In this document: positions 19,257 through 26,758 of the stretch, piece by piece
Layout: every line of letters starts with the position of its first letter
Position numbering within the stretch: position 1 is the stretch's first letter
Origin: a virus
Virus record (IMG/VR): IMGVR_UViG_3300033148_003503
Coordinates: 1 to 36,827 of that record
Reading direction: 5' to 3' (one strand)
Length of the DNA stretch: 36,827 nucleotides
Notes under the pieces: model-generated
The model's database searches: none
What the model was told of the DNA's origin: nothing
The model's input: the letters and a program-made list of their open reading frames with translations, nothing else
Made by a program: the position numbers and the translations under genes

Positions 19257-20645
19257 TTATTTACCCCCTACAATCCCTCTCTTTTTGTTTAACGCTTCGG
19301 TAACAAATTGGGATTTTTTTCTTTCTTCTCCTTTTTCGAAGTCTAAGAATGAAACATCTGTTGACATTGTAGTATCTATTTTAAGTGACCCATTATCAAA
19401 TAAAATATCTTCGAATATTACACCGTCTTTACCAAATCTAGATTTTAATATCGCTAATGTTGCAGTACCTTCTTCTTTTTGTTCTAAAGTTTTTGCTACG
19501 GATAAAATAAAATGCCCTATTTGTCCTTTCTTTATAGAACCACCTATCATATCTGCTTCTACCACATTTGCACCAATAGAACTACGATTACCTTGTACTG
19601 CAGTCCAACCAGCAATGTCTAATTCAGATATCATAGTCTCAAATTGTCTCATAACATTACCTTCACCAGCATACTCATCTTTGAATTGTTTGGTTGGTAC
19701 AACACAATCGATATAATCTACAAATACTATATCAGGTTTAGTACCATTAGAAGTTAATTTTCTAAGATATTGTTTGATGTGGTTAATAGTTGTACCATCA
19801 CTAGCCATTTTTTTAAGAATTAAATTACCTTGTTTTTCTTTAAATTGTGGTAATAATCTTTTAACTTCTTCTCTTTTTTCTGTTAAATTATTCAATGGTA
19901 TTTCAGTCCAACACGTAATATGTTTTCTTTGAATTACTTTAGGGTTATCTTCAAAGAATATTTGTACTACATTATAACCTAAATTATACGCAGTGTTAGC
20001 CATTTTAGTTACTAAAGTAGTTTTACCAACACCAAAGGGTGCCAAAATAACACCTAACTCACCTTTAGATAACCCACCATCCATTAAATTATCAATACCT
20101 ATTAAACCGGTAGGTATTGGGTTTCTGAAGTCGTCATCTAAAACATCATCAATGGCATGAAAAACATCAATACCATTATCTTTTTCACCACCAACTGCTA
20201 ATGCTTCTTTTAGTATATCTTCACATTCATCATACCTATCAAAATCTCCTGAATCTAATATGTTTTGAATCTTACTAGTTGCCTTCTTTAACTCTTGTTG
20301 TTTACAAAATTTAATAGATACTTCTTGTGTGTGTAGACAATCTTTATTATCACTATTTTTTACTTCTTTAACCATTTCAATTGCAGATTCTCTCGCAATA
20401 TCTCTTTTAATGTCTACCCTTATTAATTCAAATAATGTTTCATATGTTGGTATGGTTTCGTACTTATCATAATAATCTTTTAGACAAGCAATTAAAAGTC
20501 TAAGATATTCATTATCGAAATATTTTGGTTCGATAATATCCATAATTTCTTCGGAGAACTTAGTATCTTCTATTAACTGTTTGACTAATCTTATTTGGAA
20601 ACTCCACCCTAAATAACCTAAATCACTACTTTTTTCTTTAGTCAT
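19257..20645 (-). CDS. 41: Replicative DNA helicase, DnaB/T4 gp41 family, 462 aa
   Basis: Hexameric 5'-3' helicase that unwinds the replication fork and works with the primase. It has an N-terminal helical domain of about 150 residues (…FDNEYLRLLIACLKDYYDKY… pattern of DnaB-like N-domains), then a RecA-type motor: Walker A APFGVGKTT (202-210), a Glu-containing strand VVQIFFED (about 226-233), Walker B PDIVFVDYID (304-313), then the 'Q-x-N-R-S-S' motif AVQGNRSSIGA and a KSRFGKDG basic loop typical of gp41/DnaB motif H4. The length is close to T4 gp41 (475). It lies between an unknown 153-residue gene and RNR. The upstream TTTAAAAAAAATATG start context has no Shine-Dalgarno. Confidence 0.94.
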   Translation of the reverse strand: MTKEKSSDLGYLGWSFQIRLVKQLIEDTKFSEEIMDIIEPKYFDNEYLRLLIACLKDYYDKYETIPTYETLFELIRVDIKRDIARESAIEMVKEVKNSDNKDCLHTQEVSIKFCKQQELKKATSKIQNILDSGDFDRYDECEDILKEALAVGGEKDNGIDVFHAIDDVLDDDFRNPIPTGLIGIDNLMDGGLSKGELGVILAPFGVGKTTLVTKMANTAYNLGYNVVQIFFEDNPKVIQRKHITCWTEIPLNNLTEKREEVKRLLPQFKEKQGNLILKKMASDGTTINHIKQYLRKLTSNGTKPDIVFVDYIDCVVPTKQFKDEYAGEGNVMRQFETMISELDIAGWTAVQGNRSSIGANVVEADMIGGSIKKGQIGHFILSVAKTLEQKEEGTATLAILKSRFGKDGVIFEDILFDNGSLKIDTTMSTDVSFLDFEKGEERKKSQFVTEALNKKRGIVGGK

Positions 20646-20680
20646 ATTTTTTTTAAATTTGGTTTATTAATAAATATCTA

Positions 20681-21142
20681 TTAAAGCTCGTAACCACAAT
20701 ATTCATGTGTATATTTTTTCATAGTCAAGCCATTTTGTATTGTAGAGATGATTTCAGAAATAATTGATCTAATATCTACATCATATCTCACTTTTGGGGG
20801 GTATACATTTCCACTAAACATCTTCTCTGCAACTACCCTACCTTTTACTTTTATTTGTAGTGTAAAGATATCTTCATTTTCATAAATATCTTTTTTACTA
20901 CCATCATCCTCACTTATAATTTGTGGTTGGTATGGATTATAATATCTCCATAAATAAGTTCTACTTTTTAATAAAAATTGTCTTTGTATAATTCCTACTA
21001 CTTCATCTATAGTATCCTTCATCTCAACTGACCTTAAACTTTTAGGATTATATCCTTTTATTTGAAAGTTTCTACCAACAATTGGCTTACCATTGATACG
21101 TAAAAGAAATTCATACGGTAAATTTTCATAATTTTTTTTCAT
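20681..21142 (-). CDS. Unknown 153 aa protein inside the replication cassette
   Basis: Not recognised. A mixed alpha/beta protein of 153 residues with a basic N-terminal half (FLLRINGKPIVGRNFQIKGY) and a conserved-looking centre (YLWRYYNPYQPQI). No nuclease, zinc or ATPase motif was seen. It has a single Cys near the C-terminus. It starts 5 bases after the exonuclease gene and precedes gp41, so it is co-transcribed with the fork proteins. Helicase loading or fork regulation is possible only by position; T4 gp59 (217 aa) is larger and no clear similarity is visible. Confidence 0.8.
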   Translation of the reverse strand: MKKNYENLPYEFLLRINGKPIVGRNFQIKGYNPKSLRSVEMKDTIDEVVGIIQRQFLLKSRTYLWRYYNPYQPQIISEDDGSKKDIYENEDIFTLQIKVKGRVVAEKMFSGNVYPPKVRYDVDIRSIISEIISTIQNGLTMKKYTHEYCGYEL

Positions 21143-21147
21143 AATAA

Positions 21148-22191
21148 TTAATTTTGTTCTTTTAAAAAATTGTTCTTTTCTTTTTTTATTATTCTTAAAA
21201 ATGGTTGTAAAAAATTTATATAACCATCTCTACCCCCAGGTATAGCCATTGTTAAACCATCATCTAACATCATTTTAATTACATTTTTTGTCGTTCTATC
21301 TTCCGGATCGATAGTACTATTAAATAAATGGTTTAATTCTTCTTTTGAACTATCTGTTAACAATGGTTTTTTTAAGTCAATTATTTTATTATTAACTTCA
21401 AAAATATTCTCCCCTTGTAAACCTACAGTCACTTTATTGATAATGTTATCTAATGTTTTCAATCTATTTTTTCTTTCTTTTTGTATATCCTCAATTTTAC
21501 TTAAAATATCTGTCAATGTCAAAGATTTTTGTGTTATTTCTGGAAAATATTTTATCAAAGTTTTTTCACTAACACCTTTAATACCTTTTATATTATCACT
21601 ATTATCACCTGATAAAATTTTTATTAATTTTACATTACTATAATGGTGATTAAAATAATCAGAAAAATTATTAATAGTTATAATTTTACGTAGATTTATT
21701 ACATATATACCTACCCTTTCATCTAATAATTGTAACATATCTCTATCGTTAGTTACAATAACTATTTTTTCGTTTTCTTTTATTTTTTGACAATAATAGG
21801 CTATCCCATCATCCGCTTCTATAATAGTATCTTGATATTGTCTAATGAATAACTCTTCACAGTATTGAAATACTCTCTCTTTTTGGATATATAGTTCTGG
21901 TTCTGAAGGTGGAGTTTCATTATAAAAATCTTTATCTCTATTGGACTTATAATCTTTATATATATCATACCTCAACCTACCGCTGAATTGTCCGTCCCAA
22001 AAAACTAAAACCCTATCATAACGATGTTCATTTAAACACTTTCTTAACATTGTAAGAAACTGAAAAATACCGCCTATATGGTTTTCTTTGTAATAAAGAT
22101 TTTTAGCACCATGATAGGCAGTTTTTAATAATGAATCACCATCAATTAATAGGGTGTTACTATATTTTTTTCTCTTAGTTGGGATTGACAC
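21148..22191 (-). CDS. rnh: 5'-3' exonuclease, T4 RNase H type (FEN-like), 347 aa
   Basis: A nuclease that removes RNA primers and flaps from lagging-strand fragments. The FEN/5'-nuclease acid residues are visible: LLIDGDSLL near the N-terminus, VLVFWDGQFSGRLRYDIYKD (about 60-80) with the Asp and the Arg/Tyr/Lys of the arch, IIEADDGIAYY (about 123-133), IVTNDRDMLQLL (about 145-156), and the helix-hairpin-helix region LSGDNSDNIKGIKGVSEKTL (about 193-212). The length of 347 is close to T4 RNase H (305). The frame opens with a GTG at 22191 and has no ATG before the first motif, so GTG is chosen. It starts 31 bases after uvsX. Confidence 0.92.
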   Translation of the reverse strand: MSIPTKRKKYSNTLLIDGDSLLKTAYHGAKNLYYKENHIGGIFQFLTMLRKCLNEHRYDRVLVFWDGQFSGRLRYDIYKDYKSNRDKDFYNETPPSEPELYIQKERVFQYCEELFIRQYQDTIIEADDGIAYYCQKIKENEKIVIVTNDRDMLQLLDERVGIYVINLRKIITINNFSDYFNHHYSNVKLIKILSGDNSDNIKGIKGVSEKTLIKYFPEITQKSLTLTDILSKIEDIQKERKNRLKTLDNIINKVTVGLQGENIFEVNNKIIDLKKPLLTDSSKEELNHLFNSTIDPEDRTTKNVIKMMLDDGLTMAIPGGRDGYINFLQPFLRIIKKEKNNFLKEQN

Positions 22192-22222
22192 TTACCATAT
22201 CGATTATAAGTTAAACACTAAA

Positions 22223-23275
22223 TTATTGATCTGCATATTCGACAGGTGCCTCAATATGGTCACCCTCTTCAATGGTAAAATCAACTTCTTCTCCTACACT
22301 ATCAAATACTGTTGACCAATACTCTTTATAATCAGATTTATAAGTATCTATAGATTTTTTCTCATCTTCAATAAATCCGTGAGTTGTTGCCAGTATTCTA
22401 CAATCTGCATAACCTAAACCGTTCATATGGTTTTTATGTATACCTACTTTTGTTCTAATAGCGAAATTTACTTTTCTTCCTTTATTTGTTGCATTCAATT
22501 TAGAAACTCCCGCACTTTTTTGATTACCGAATAGGAATACTAACGCACAAGATAAATAAATTGATTGACCCCCTTTAGGTTGAATTCTAGGTTGACTAAA
22601 TGGATTATCAGGTAACTCAACCCATGGTTGATTAACAAAAACCATAGAGTTTGTATATGGACTACTCTCTTTCCTAGAAGAAGTAATTCTTTGTGCCATA
22701 CCCATACCCCATTTTTCTGAAATTACCCTCGCAGTATGCTGATTACCACCTTTACCATCGAAACTCATTTTACATGGAATAGTACCAATTGAATCCCATA
22801 GAAAAACAATATCATGTGGTATTTCACCATTCTTTTGTCCATCTAATACTTCTGTAACATAATCAAAAGCCTGTTCTATATATTCAAAACCTAATTTATA
22901 TAATAAAAAACCATCCCAATACGCTTCGATTTCTCCCGTTTCTTCATCTACCTCTTCAATATATTCAGTCTGTAAACCCATTTGTTTAGCGTGTTCAAAA
23001 CTAAATTTTTGTTCAGTAATAATAAAGACAGGTAGTATTCCTTTCTTTTGGGCATCTACCGCAGTTTGTATTAATGCGGTAGTCTTGCCTGTATCTGAAT
23101 GACCCAATAACATATTAATTTGTCCTTGTGCGGGTCCTGGTACTCCAGTAGCTTCTTGAAACGCTTTACCACAATCGAAATACTTTTGTTCTTTGTACTT
23201 CTCTTTAGAGGAAAACTTTTTTCTTATACTAGAAAAATCACTACTTTTCTTTTTAATTGGTTTTTTTGCCATCAT
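22223..23275 (-). CDS. uvsX: Recombinase, UvsX/RecA family, 350 aa
   Basis: Forms filaments on ssDNA and drives strand invasion for recombination-dependent replication and repair. RecA core: Walker A GHSDTGKTT (58-66), catalytic-Glu strand FIITEQK (Glu88), Walker B DIVFLWDSIG (155-164), and loops FDGKGGNQHTARVISEKWG and MVFVNQPWVE. The L2-like QPRIQPKGGQSIYLS is present. The C-terminus is acidic, as in RecA/UvsX regulators of ssDNA access. The length of 350 is close to T4 UvsX (391). The gene begins 10 bases after gp32 with two ATG codons in tandem at 23275, of which either could serve. Confidence 0.94.
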   Translation of the reverse strand: MMAKKPIKKKSSDFSSIRKKFSSKEKYKEQKYFDCGKAFQEATGVPGPAQGQINMLLGHSDTGKTTALIQTAVDAQKKGILPVFIITEQKFSFEHAKQMGLQTEYIEEVDEETGEIEAYWDGFLLYKLGFEYIEQAFDYVTEVLDGQKNGEIPHDIVFLWDSIGTIPCKMSFDGKGGNQHTARVISEKWGMGMAQRITSSRKESSPYTNSMVFVNQPWVELPDNPFSQPRIQPKGGQSIYLSCALVFLFGNQKSAGVSKLNATNKGRKVNFAIRTKVGIHKNHMNGLGYADCRILATTHGFIEDEKKSIDTYKSDYKEYWSTVFDSVGEEVDFTIEEGDHIEAPVEYADQ

Positions 23276-23285
23276 ATTTTTTTAA

Positions 23286-24176
23286 TTAAAATGGTAAATC
23301 ATCCCCATCGTCCTCTAAAGAAGTTGTTTCTACTTCATCATTAGTTGTTGTGGTAACATTTTCAGAAGTAGTAGTTTTACTTTCTTCTCTCATAAATGTA
23401 ATTTCTTCTTCTAATGATGCAGTTTCATTTTCTTCTTTTTCTTCTTCAGCAACATATTTACTTTGTTCTGAATCCCAAATAGGTGTCATATTTTTAGCAA
23501 CTATTTCCAAATACTCTTTTGATTTTTTAGAATAAACATCTTTATATGTTTCTTCGTTATTAAACCATTCATTGGCTTTAGTACTATCTTCCGTCAAAAT
23601 AGTAGCATCGTCACACATAATAGAAGTAACAACACTCCAACCTTTATCATTACGGTTAGTAGTAATAATGATATCTCTACCTTCTCTTGCGTCAGTAATA
23701 TCACCTTTTAATTTAAATAATGGCATTAACTTATCCATTACACCGTCACCAGTATACTTGTGTTTGAATCTCCAAAACTTAACACCGTGATCCTCATTAT
23801 CTCTATCGATACCTTTCACAACATAGTATTTTCTAGCAGTATATTCACTTGCCATTTGTTTTGCTTTCTTACTACCCTCCATAAGAAGTGCTTCTTTTGC
23901 CTCATTTAATGGACAATATTCACCATCATTTAAGTGGTTACAGTAAATTTTTTCATACTTACCGTTAACCAACCTTTCATAAAAATAGGCTTCAGTAAAT
24001 GGTGAAGTACCATCTTTACCTGGTAAAATTCTAAATCTTCTTGTAGCGTTTTTAACCCCTTTTTGTAATTTTTCAGTGAAGTACTTTTTTAATCTATCTT
24101 CATTAGAAATTTTAGTACTTTTTGTGTTTTGTGTGTTTTTCTCATACTGAGATAAAATTGCATCTAAACTTGTCAT
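23286..24176 (-). CDS. 32: Single-stranded DNA-binding protein, T4 gp32-like, 296 aa
   Basis: Coats ssDNA at the fork and organises recombination and replication proteins. N-terminal basic region, then an OB-fold core: FRILPGKDGTSPFTEAYFYE, then YCNHLNDGEYC (about 78-88), a Cys-His-Cys cluster in the position of the T4 gp32 zinc site, and HGVKFWRFKHKYTGDG with the basic/aromatic DNA-binding residues. The C-terminal 60 residues are acidic and Thr-rich (EEEKEENETAS ... ) and end in DDGDDLPF, resembling the bacterial SSB tip (DDDIPF) more than T4 gp32. The length of 296 matches T4 gp32 (301). It is the first gene after the 24203-24238 promoter. Replication partners follow immediately. Confidence 0.92.
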   Translation of the reverse strand: MTSLDAILSQYEKNTQNTKSTKISNEDRLKKYFTEKLQKGVKNATRRFRILPGKDGTSPFTEAYFYERLVNGKYEKIYCNHLNDGEYCPLNEAKEALLMEGSKKAKQMASEYTARKYYVVKGIDRDNEDHGVKFWRFKHKYTGDGVMDKLMPLFKLKGDITDAREGRDIIITTNRNDKGWSVVTSIMCDDATILTEDSTKANEWFNNEETYKDVYSKKSKEYLEIVAKNMTPIWDSEQSKYVAEEEKEENETASLEEEITFMREESKTTTSENVTTTTNDEVETTSLEDDGDDLPF

Positions 24177-24202
24177 ATTTTTCTTTTTTTTATGATTAAT
24201 TA

Positions 24203-24238
24203 ATGTTTAAATATAGTAAGTATTTTTAAAAAAGTCAA
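24203..24238 (-). promoter_or_regulatory. Sigma70-like promoter for gp32 and the replication cassette
   Basis: On the minus strand TTGACT (24233-24238) is followed after exactly 17 bases by TATATT (24210-24215), a near-consensus housekeeping promoter, with transcription expected to start near 24203 and leave a short leader before the gp32 ATG at 24176. It lies directly after the terminator at 24250-24281 and reads only into gp32. The spacing and box matches are seen; activity is inferred. It is better matched to sigma70 than to the Bacteroidota TTG/TAnnTTTG pattern. Confidence 0.6.
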
Positions 24239-24249
24239 TAGGGGATAAT

Positions 24250-24281
24250 AAAAAAACCCCACTTTTGTGAGGTTTTTTTTA
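24250..24281. terminator. Bidirectional intrinsic terminator
   Basis: On the minus strand ACCTCAC-AAAA-GTGGGGT (one G-T pair) is followed by TTTTTTT. The plus strand has ACCCCAC-TTTT-GTGAGGT with one C-A mismatch followed by TTTTTTTT. The stem arms are 24256-24262 and 24267-24273. It closes the upstream unit (368-residue gene) and is followed on the minus strand by the gp32 promoter. Confidence 0.88.
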
Positions 24282-24395
24282 TTATTACTGAATAGTTAAT
24301 CTCAAACACAGTTAACTTGAATTCCGTTCAATGAAAAATTAGGATGTTCTAATTTTTTTTGTATTTCTTGAGTACCTCTACCATAATTAATTATT
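24282..24395 (-). other. Downstream of the 368 aa gene: possible 31-codon C-terminal extension in the +1 frame
   Basis: Between the stop of the 368-residue gene and the terminator, the +1 frame relative to that gene is open from 24424 to the TGA at 24302-24304. Past the gene's own stop it reads 31 codons (RIINYGRGTQEIQKKLEHPN and on), protein-like in composition. No start codon or ribosome site fits it as a separate gene. It may be chance: about 1 in 20 such frames would stay open at this base composition. Confidence 0.3.
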
Positions 24396-25502
24396 CTATT
24401 TGGTTTTACATATAACCTTAAAATCTAAAGTTCTAACACCAGTAAACGGTTCACCACATTCAGGTGTGAAATTAAAAAATTCTAGATGTATTTTACTAAA
24501 CCGAGGTATAGGATTTCCATCCATATCTCTTACACTATCTTTTTCTACTTTACAAGATTTTTTCTGCACATAACAGATTGAGTCAATGGGTGAGTAAGGT
24601 CCAGCAGTGAGCGGTTTCTCACTAGATTGTGGTGACCATTCAAATCTTTCTGTTTCTTCATACCCATATTTTTTTAAGTAATATTTAATACTTTCACTTA
24701 AACAATTATTTTCTTCTAACGATTCAGTTAATAATGGTAAATTCATTAATTTTCTCATTTGACTTGATTCTGTTACTGATGCGTTTGGGTTAAAAGAGTC
24801 TTCAATTTCGTTAGCACTATAACTATCTACATCTCCTTTAGTAACTACAAACTCTTCTTTGTCTTCAGAACCAGTTGCGTCATAACCTTCTTTATCACTC
24901 CAATAATCTGTAAGTGTTACACTATACGGAAACGAATCCATTGATCTCATTTCTAATCTTTCTACTGGTGTTGGGTTTCTTTCTTCTATTTCTTTTTCTA
25001 AGTTTTCTATCTTACCGATTACTTGATCCATTCCAGATACTTGTGATTCTAATTCACCTAACTTACCTAATAGTTCATCCATTTTAGATGTCATACCTTC
25101 AATTTCTGTTCTGGTTTGTTCTGCCTTATCTACAATGTCAGTTACATCTACTTCAACTGTATCATCTCCACCTTCTACTGCAACTTCATCTTCTACTTCC
25201 GCAGCATCTTCTCCACCAAATGGGTCTGTTTCTCCACCTTCTTCTTCAGTTTCTTCACCACCTAAATCAGCGAAAGGATCTTCATCCATATTACTTTCTT
25301 GTTCTTCACCTGCAGGTTCTTCTTCGTTGGCATCGCTACCACCACCTTCTTCAGTTTCAGGTTCTTGTTCATTTATAGTATCTAATGCACCTAAAAGTAA
25401 ATCTTCTTCCCCATCTTTAGGTTCTTCTTCCATATAAAATGTATATTCCAACAATTGCATATGTCGTTTTAATTCCTCCTTTAATAAATTTTCTTTACCC
25501 AT
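24396..25502 (-). CDS. Acidic coiled-coil protein with C-terminal domain, probable virion or scaffold protein, 368 aa
   Basis: Not recognised. Residues about 20-125 are extremely Glu/Asp/Gly-rich (EEEGGETDPFGGED), residues about 125-180 a heptad-like coiled coil (TSKMDELLGKLGELESQVSG, then IGKIENLEKEIEE). Following is RLEMRSMDSFPYSVTLTDYW, and then a C-terminal domain with several Cys (CLSESIKYY, SICYVQKKSCKVE, FTPECGEPFTGVR). Acidic coiled coil plus globular domain recalls head scaffold or core proteins, but nothing else of a head module is nearby, so this is speculation. It follows the 60-residue gene by 5 bases. An AGGA lies about 6 bases before the ATG. The end of the frame may be shifted (see 24282-24395). 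Confidence 0.8.
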   Translation of the reverse strand: MGKENLLKEELKRHMQLLEYTFYMEEEPKDGEEDLLLGALDTINEQEPETEEGGGSDANEEEPAGEEQESNMDEDPFADLGGEETEEEGGETDPFGGEDAAEVEDEVAVEGGDDTVEVDVTDIVDKAEQTRTEIEGMTSKMDELLGKLGELESQVSGMDQVIGKIENLEKEIEERNPTPVERLEMRSMDSFPYSVTLTDYWSDKEGYDATGSEDKEEFVVTKGDVDSYSANEIEDSFNPNASVTESSQMRKLMNLPLLTESLEENNCLSESIKYYLKKYGYEETERFEWSPQSSEKPLTAGPYSPIDSICYVQKKSCKVEKDSVRDMDGNPIPRFSKIHLEFFNFTPECGEPFTGVRTLDFKVICKTK

Positions 25503-25507
25503 AGTTC

Positions 25508-25690
25508 CTACATTAATAATTGTCTTCCATCAGTAGTTTTGTAAACTTTATTTACTCTTTCTACAATTTCTTTTCCATCATTGATTAAACATTCTTCACC
25601 AACACATTCTTTCTCATTTTTCTCATTTAAGAATTCATCTAGATTAGTCTCTAAATCTTTTTGTTTTGTATTTTCTTTTTTATTATCCAT
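25508..25690 (-). CDS. Small charged protein, 60 aa, unknown
   Basis: A 60-residue Lys/Glu-rich protein without hydrophobic segments, with two Cys close together (ECVGEEC). It lies 5 bases before the acidic 368-residue gene and 32 bases after the 137-residue gene, so it belongs to the same unit. No recognised domain. The ATG at 25690 is preceded by TATTTATAATATAAAG, similar to the AT motifs before other operon heads, so a promoter may lie here. Confidence 0.65.
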   Translation of the reverse strand: MDNKKENTKQKDLETNLDEFLNEKNEKECVGEECLINDGKEIVERVNKVYKTTDGRQLLM

Positions 25691-25722
25691 ATCAATGTCT
25701 TTATATTATAAATATACCAATA

Positions 25723-26136
25723 TTAAGAAAAATTACGTTTTATATCCATTATTGTTAATTCATTATTTTTAACAATTAACATTTTATCTTGATAGTTATC
25801 CCAATCAATTTGGTATTCTTTGTAATTAATATTTCCTCTATCTTCACCAACCTCCTTATCAATTAACTTATTTAATGCATTAATTGTATAAAAACATTCA
25901 CCTTTTTTATGTACAATAATAGTTGTTGGGAAAAATGTTTTAGTATTTATTTTTTTACCATCTCTTAGATATACCCTAAACGTTAATATCTTTTTATCTT
26001 TCTCTTCTGGTGAAGTATATATAAATATTTTTTCGGGAGATAAATTAAATCTTTTATTTAAATATTTTACAAAACTTTCTACCTTATCCTCAATCACAAA
26101 TGACGCTAATGTCATTATCTTTACACTGTTTTCCAT
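25723..26136 (-). CDS. Unknown 137 aa protein
   Basis: Not recognised. A mixed alpha/beta protein with an Ile/Val-rich core (ILTFRVYLRDGKKINTKTFF) and a FYTINALNKLIDKEV helix followed by NYKEYQIDWDNYQDKMLIV. Its start overlaps the end of the previous gene by 47 bases. An A-rich sequence precedes ATG 26136, which I prefer over the ATG 21 bases later. No catalytic motif. The overlap implies translational coupling and possibly joint function with the preceding gene. Confidence 0.78.
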   Translation of the reverse strand: MENSVKIMTLASFVIEDKVESFVKYLNKRFNLSPEKIFIYTSPEEKDKKILTFRVYLRDGKKINTKTFFPTTIIVHKKGECFYTINALNKLIDKEVGEDRGNINYKEYQIDWDNYQDKMLIVKNNELTIMDIKRNFS

Positions 26137-26722
26137 TTTTATATATGTAAGGTATCATTTTGTCGCCATTATTAATTTTTCCTACGATTTCCTTACATTT
26201 ATTAAATATTTCATTTTCAGATAAAGTTACCTCTTCTATTGGGTTTATTATAGAAATAATTTTTTCTTTTTTTACACCAATATATTCCACAATATTTAAA
26301 TCTACACCAAATATTAAATTATCCCCATATATATACAACATATTGTTGTTGGTTAAATAAGAAATAGGTGTATTTAGTGATTTTATTTTTTTAATAATTT
26401 TTTTAATTTTGGATTTTTTATCGTGTATTACATCCACATAGATATATGGAATATCATTACCTATTCTATTGTAGCAATAATCTACAAATTCTTTAATGTC
26501 ATTCTCATATTCTACTTTTTTTTCTTTTTGATTGAATGTCCAAAAGATGTCTTTCTCAATTTTTTTATGTAGTATAGATACCTTATCCCCATAAATCTCT
26601 TTAGTAGTACTCCACCCTATAATTAATATAGGTAGGTCGTTTTTAACTTCGTTAATACTATTAAAAGTATTGAAATTTTCTTCTTCTACTTTGTCTTTGG
26701 ATATAATATTTCCTACTATCAT
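26090..26722 (-). CDS. Unknown 210 aa protein
   Basis: Not recognised. The reading frame could begin at a TTG at 26749, but ATG 26722 (MIVGNIISKDKVEEENF) is likely, 37 bases after the stop of the 1901-residue gene. Sequence features: a hydrophobic strand LPILIIGWSTTKEIY, a run of Lys and Ile (KKSKIKKIIKKIKSLN), and a Tyr-rich segment NNNMLYIYGDNLIFGVD. It is basic and may bind nucleic acid, which is inference. TATCTTTG, a match to the Bacteroidota -7 box, ends 5 bases before this ATG, but no TTG partner at the right distance is present. Confidence 0.75.
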   Translation of the reverse strand: MIVGNIISKDKVEEENFNTFNSINEVKNDLPILIIGWSTTKEIYGDKVSILHKKIEKDIFWTFNQKEKKVEYENDIKEFVDYCYNRIGNDIPYIYVDVIHDKKSKIKKIIKKIKSLNTPISYLTNNNMLYIYGDNLIFGVDLNIVEYIGVKKEKIISIINPIEEVTLSENEIFNKCKEIVGKINNGDKMIPYIYKNGKQCKDNDISVICD

Positions 26723-26758
26723 CTTACAAAGATAAGAATATTTTTTCAAAAAGAAAAA

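Noticed and set aside
19213-19716. Plus-strand frame of 167 codons
   Set aside because: Antisense to gp41, whose motifs are intact; composition is the mirror of that gene.
24256-24273. Possible riboswitch or structured RNA at the gp32 leader
   Set aside because: The structure is explained by a simple hairpin terminator followed by a T-run.
25088-25437. Two plus-strand Ser/Leu/His-rich frames
   Set aside because: They are the complement of the Glu/Asp repeat region of the 368-residue gene, which has a strong context.
26727-26734. TATCTTTG as a Bacteroidota -7 promoter box before ATG 26722
   Set aside because: No TTG lies 19-21 bases upstream, and the start point would fall on the start codon.
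26723-26749. TTG start giving 9 more residues to the 210-residue protein
   Set aside because: ATG at 26722 has a better context and no protein-like signal is visible in the extra residues.
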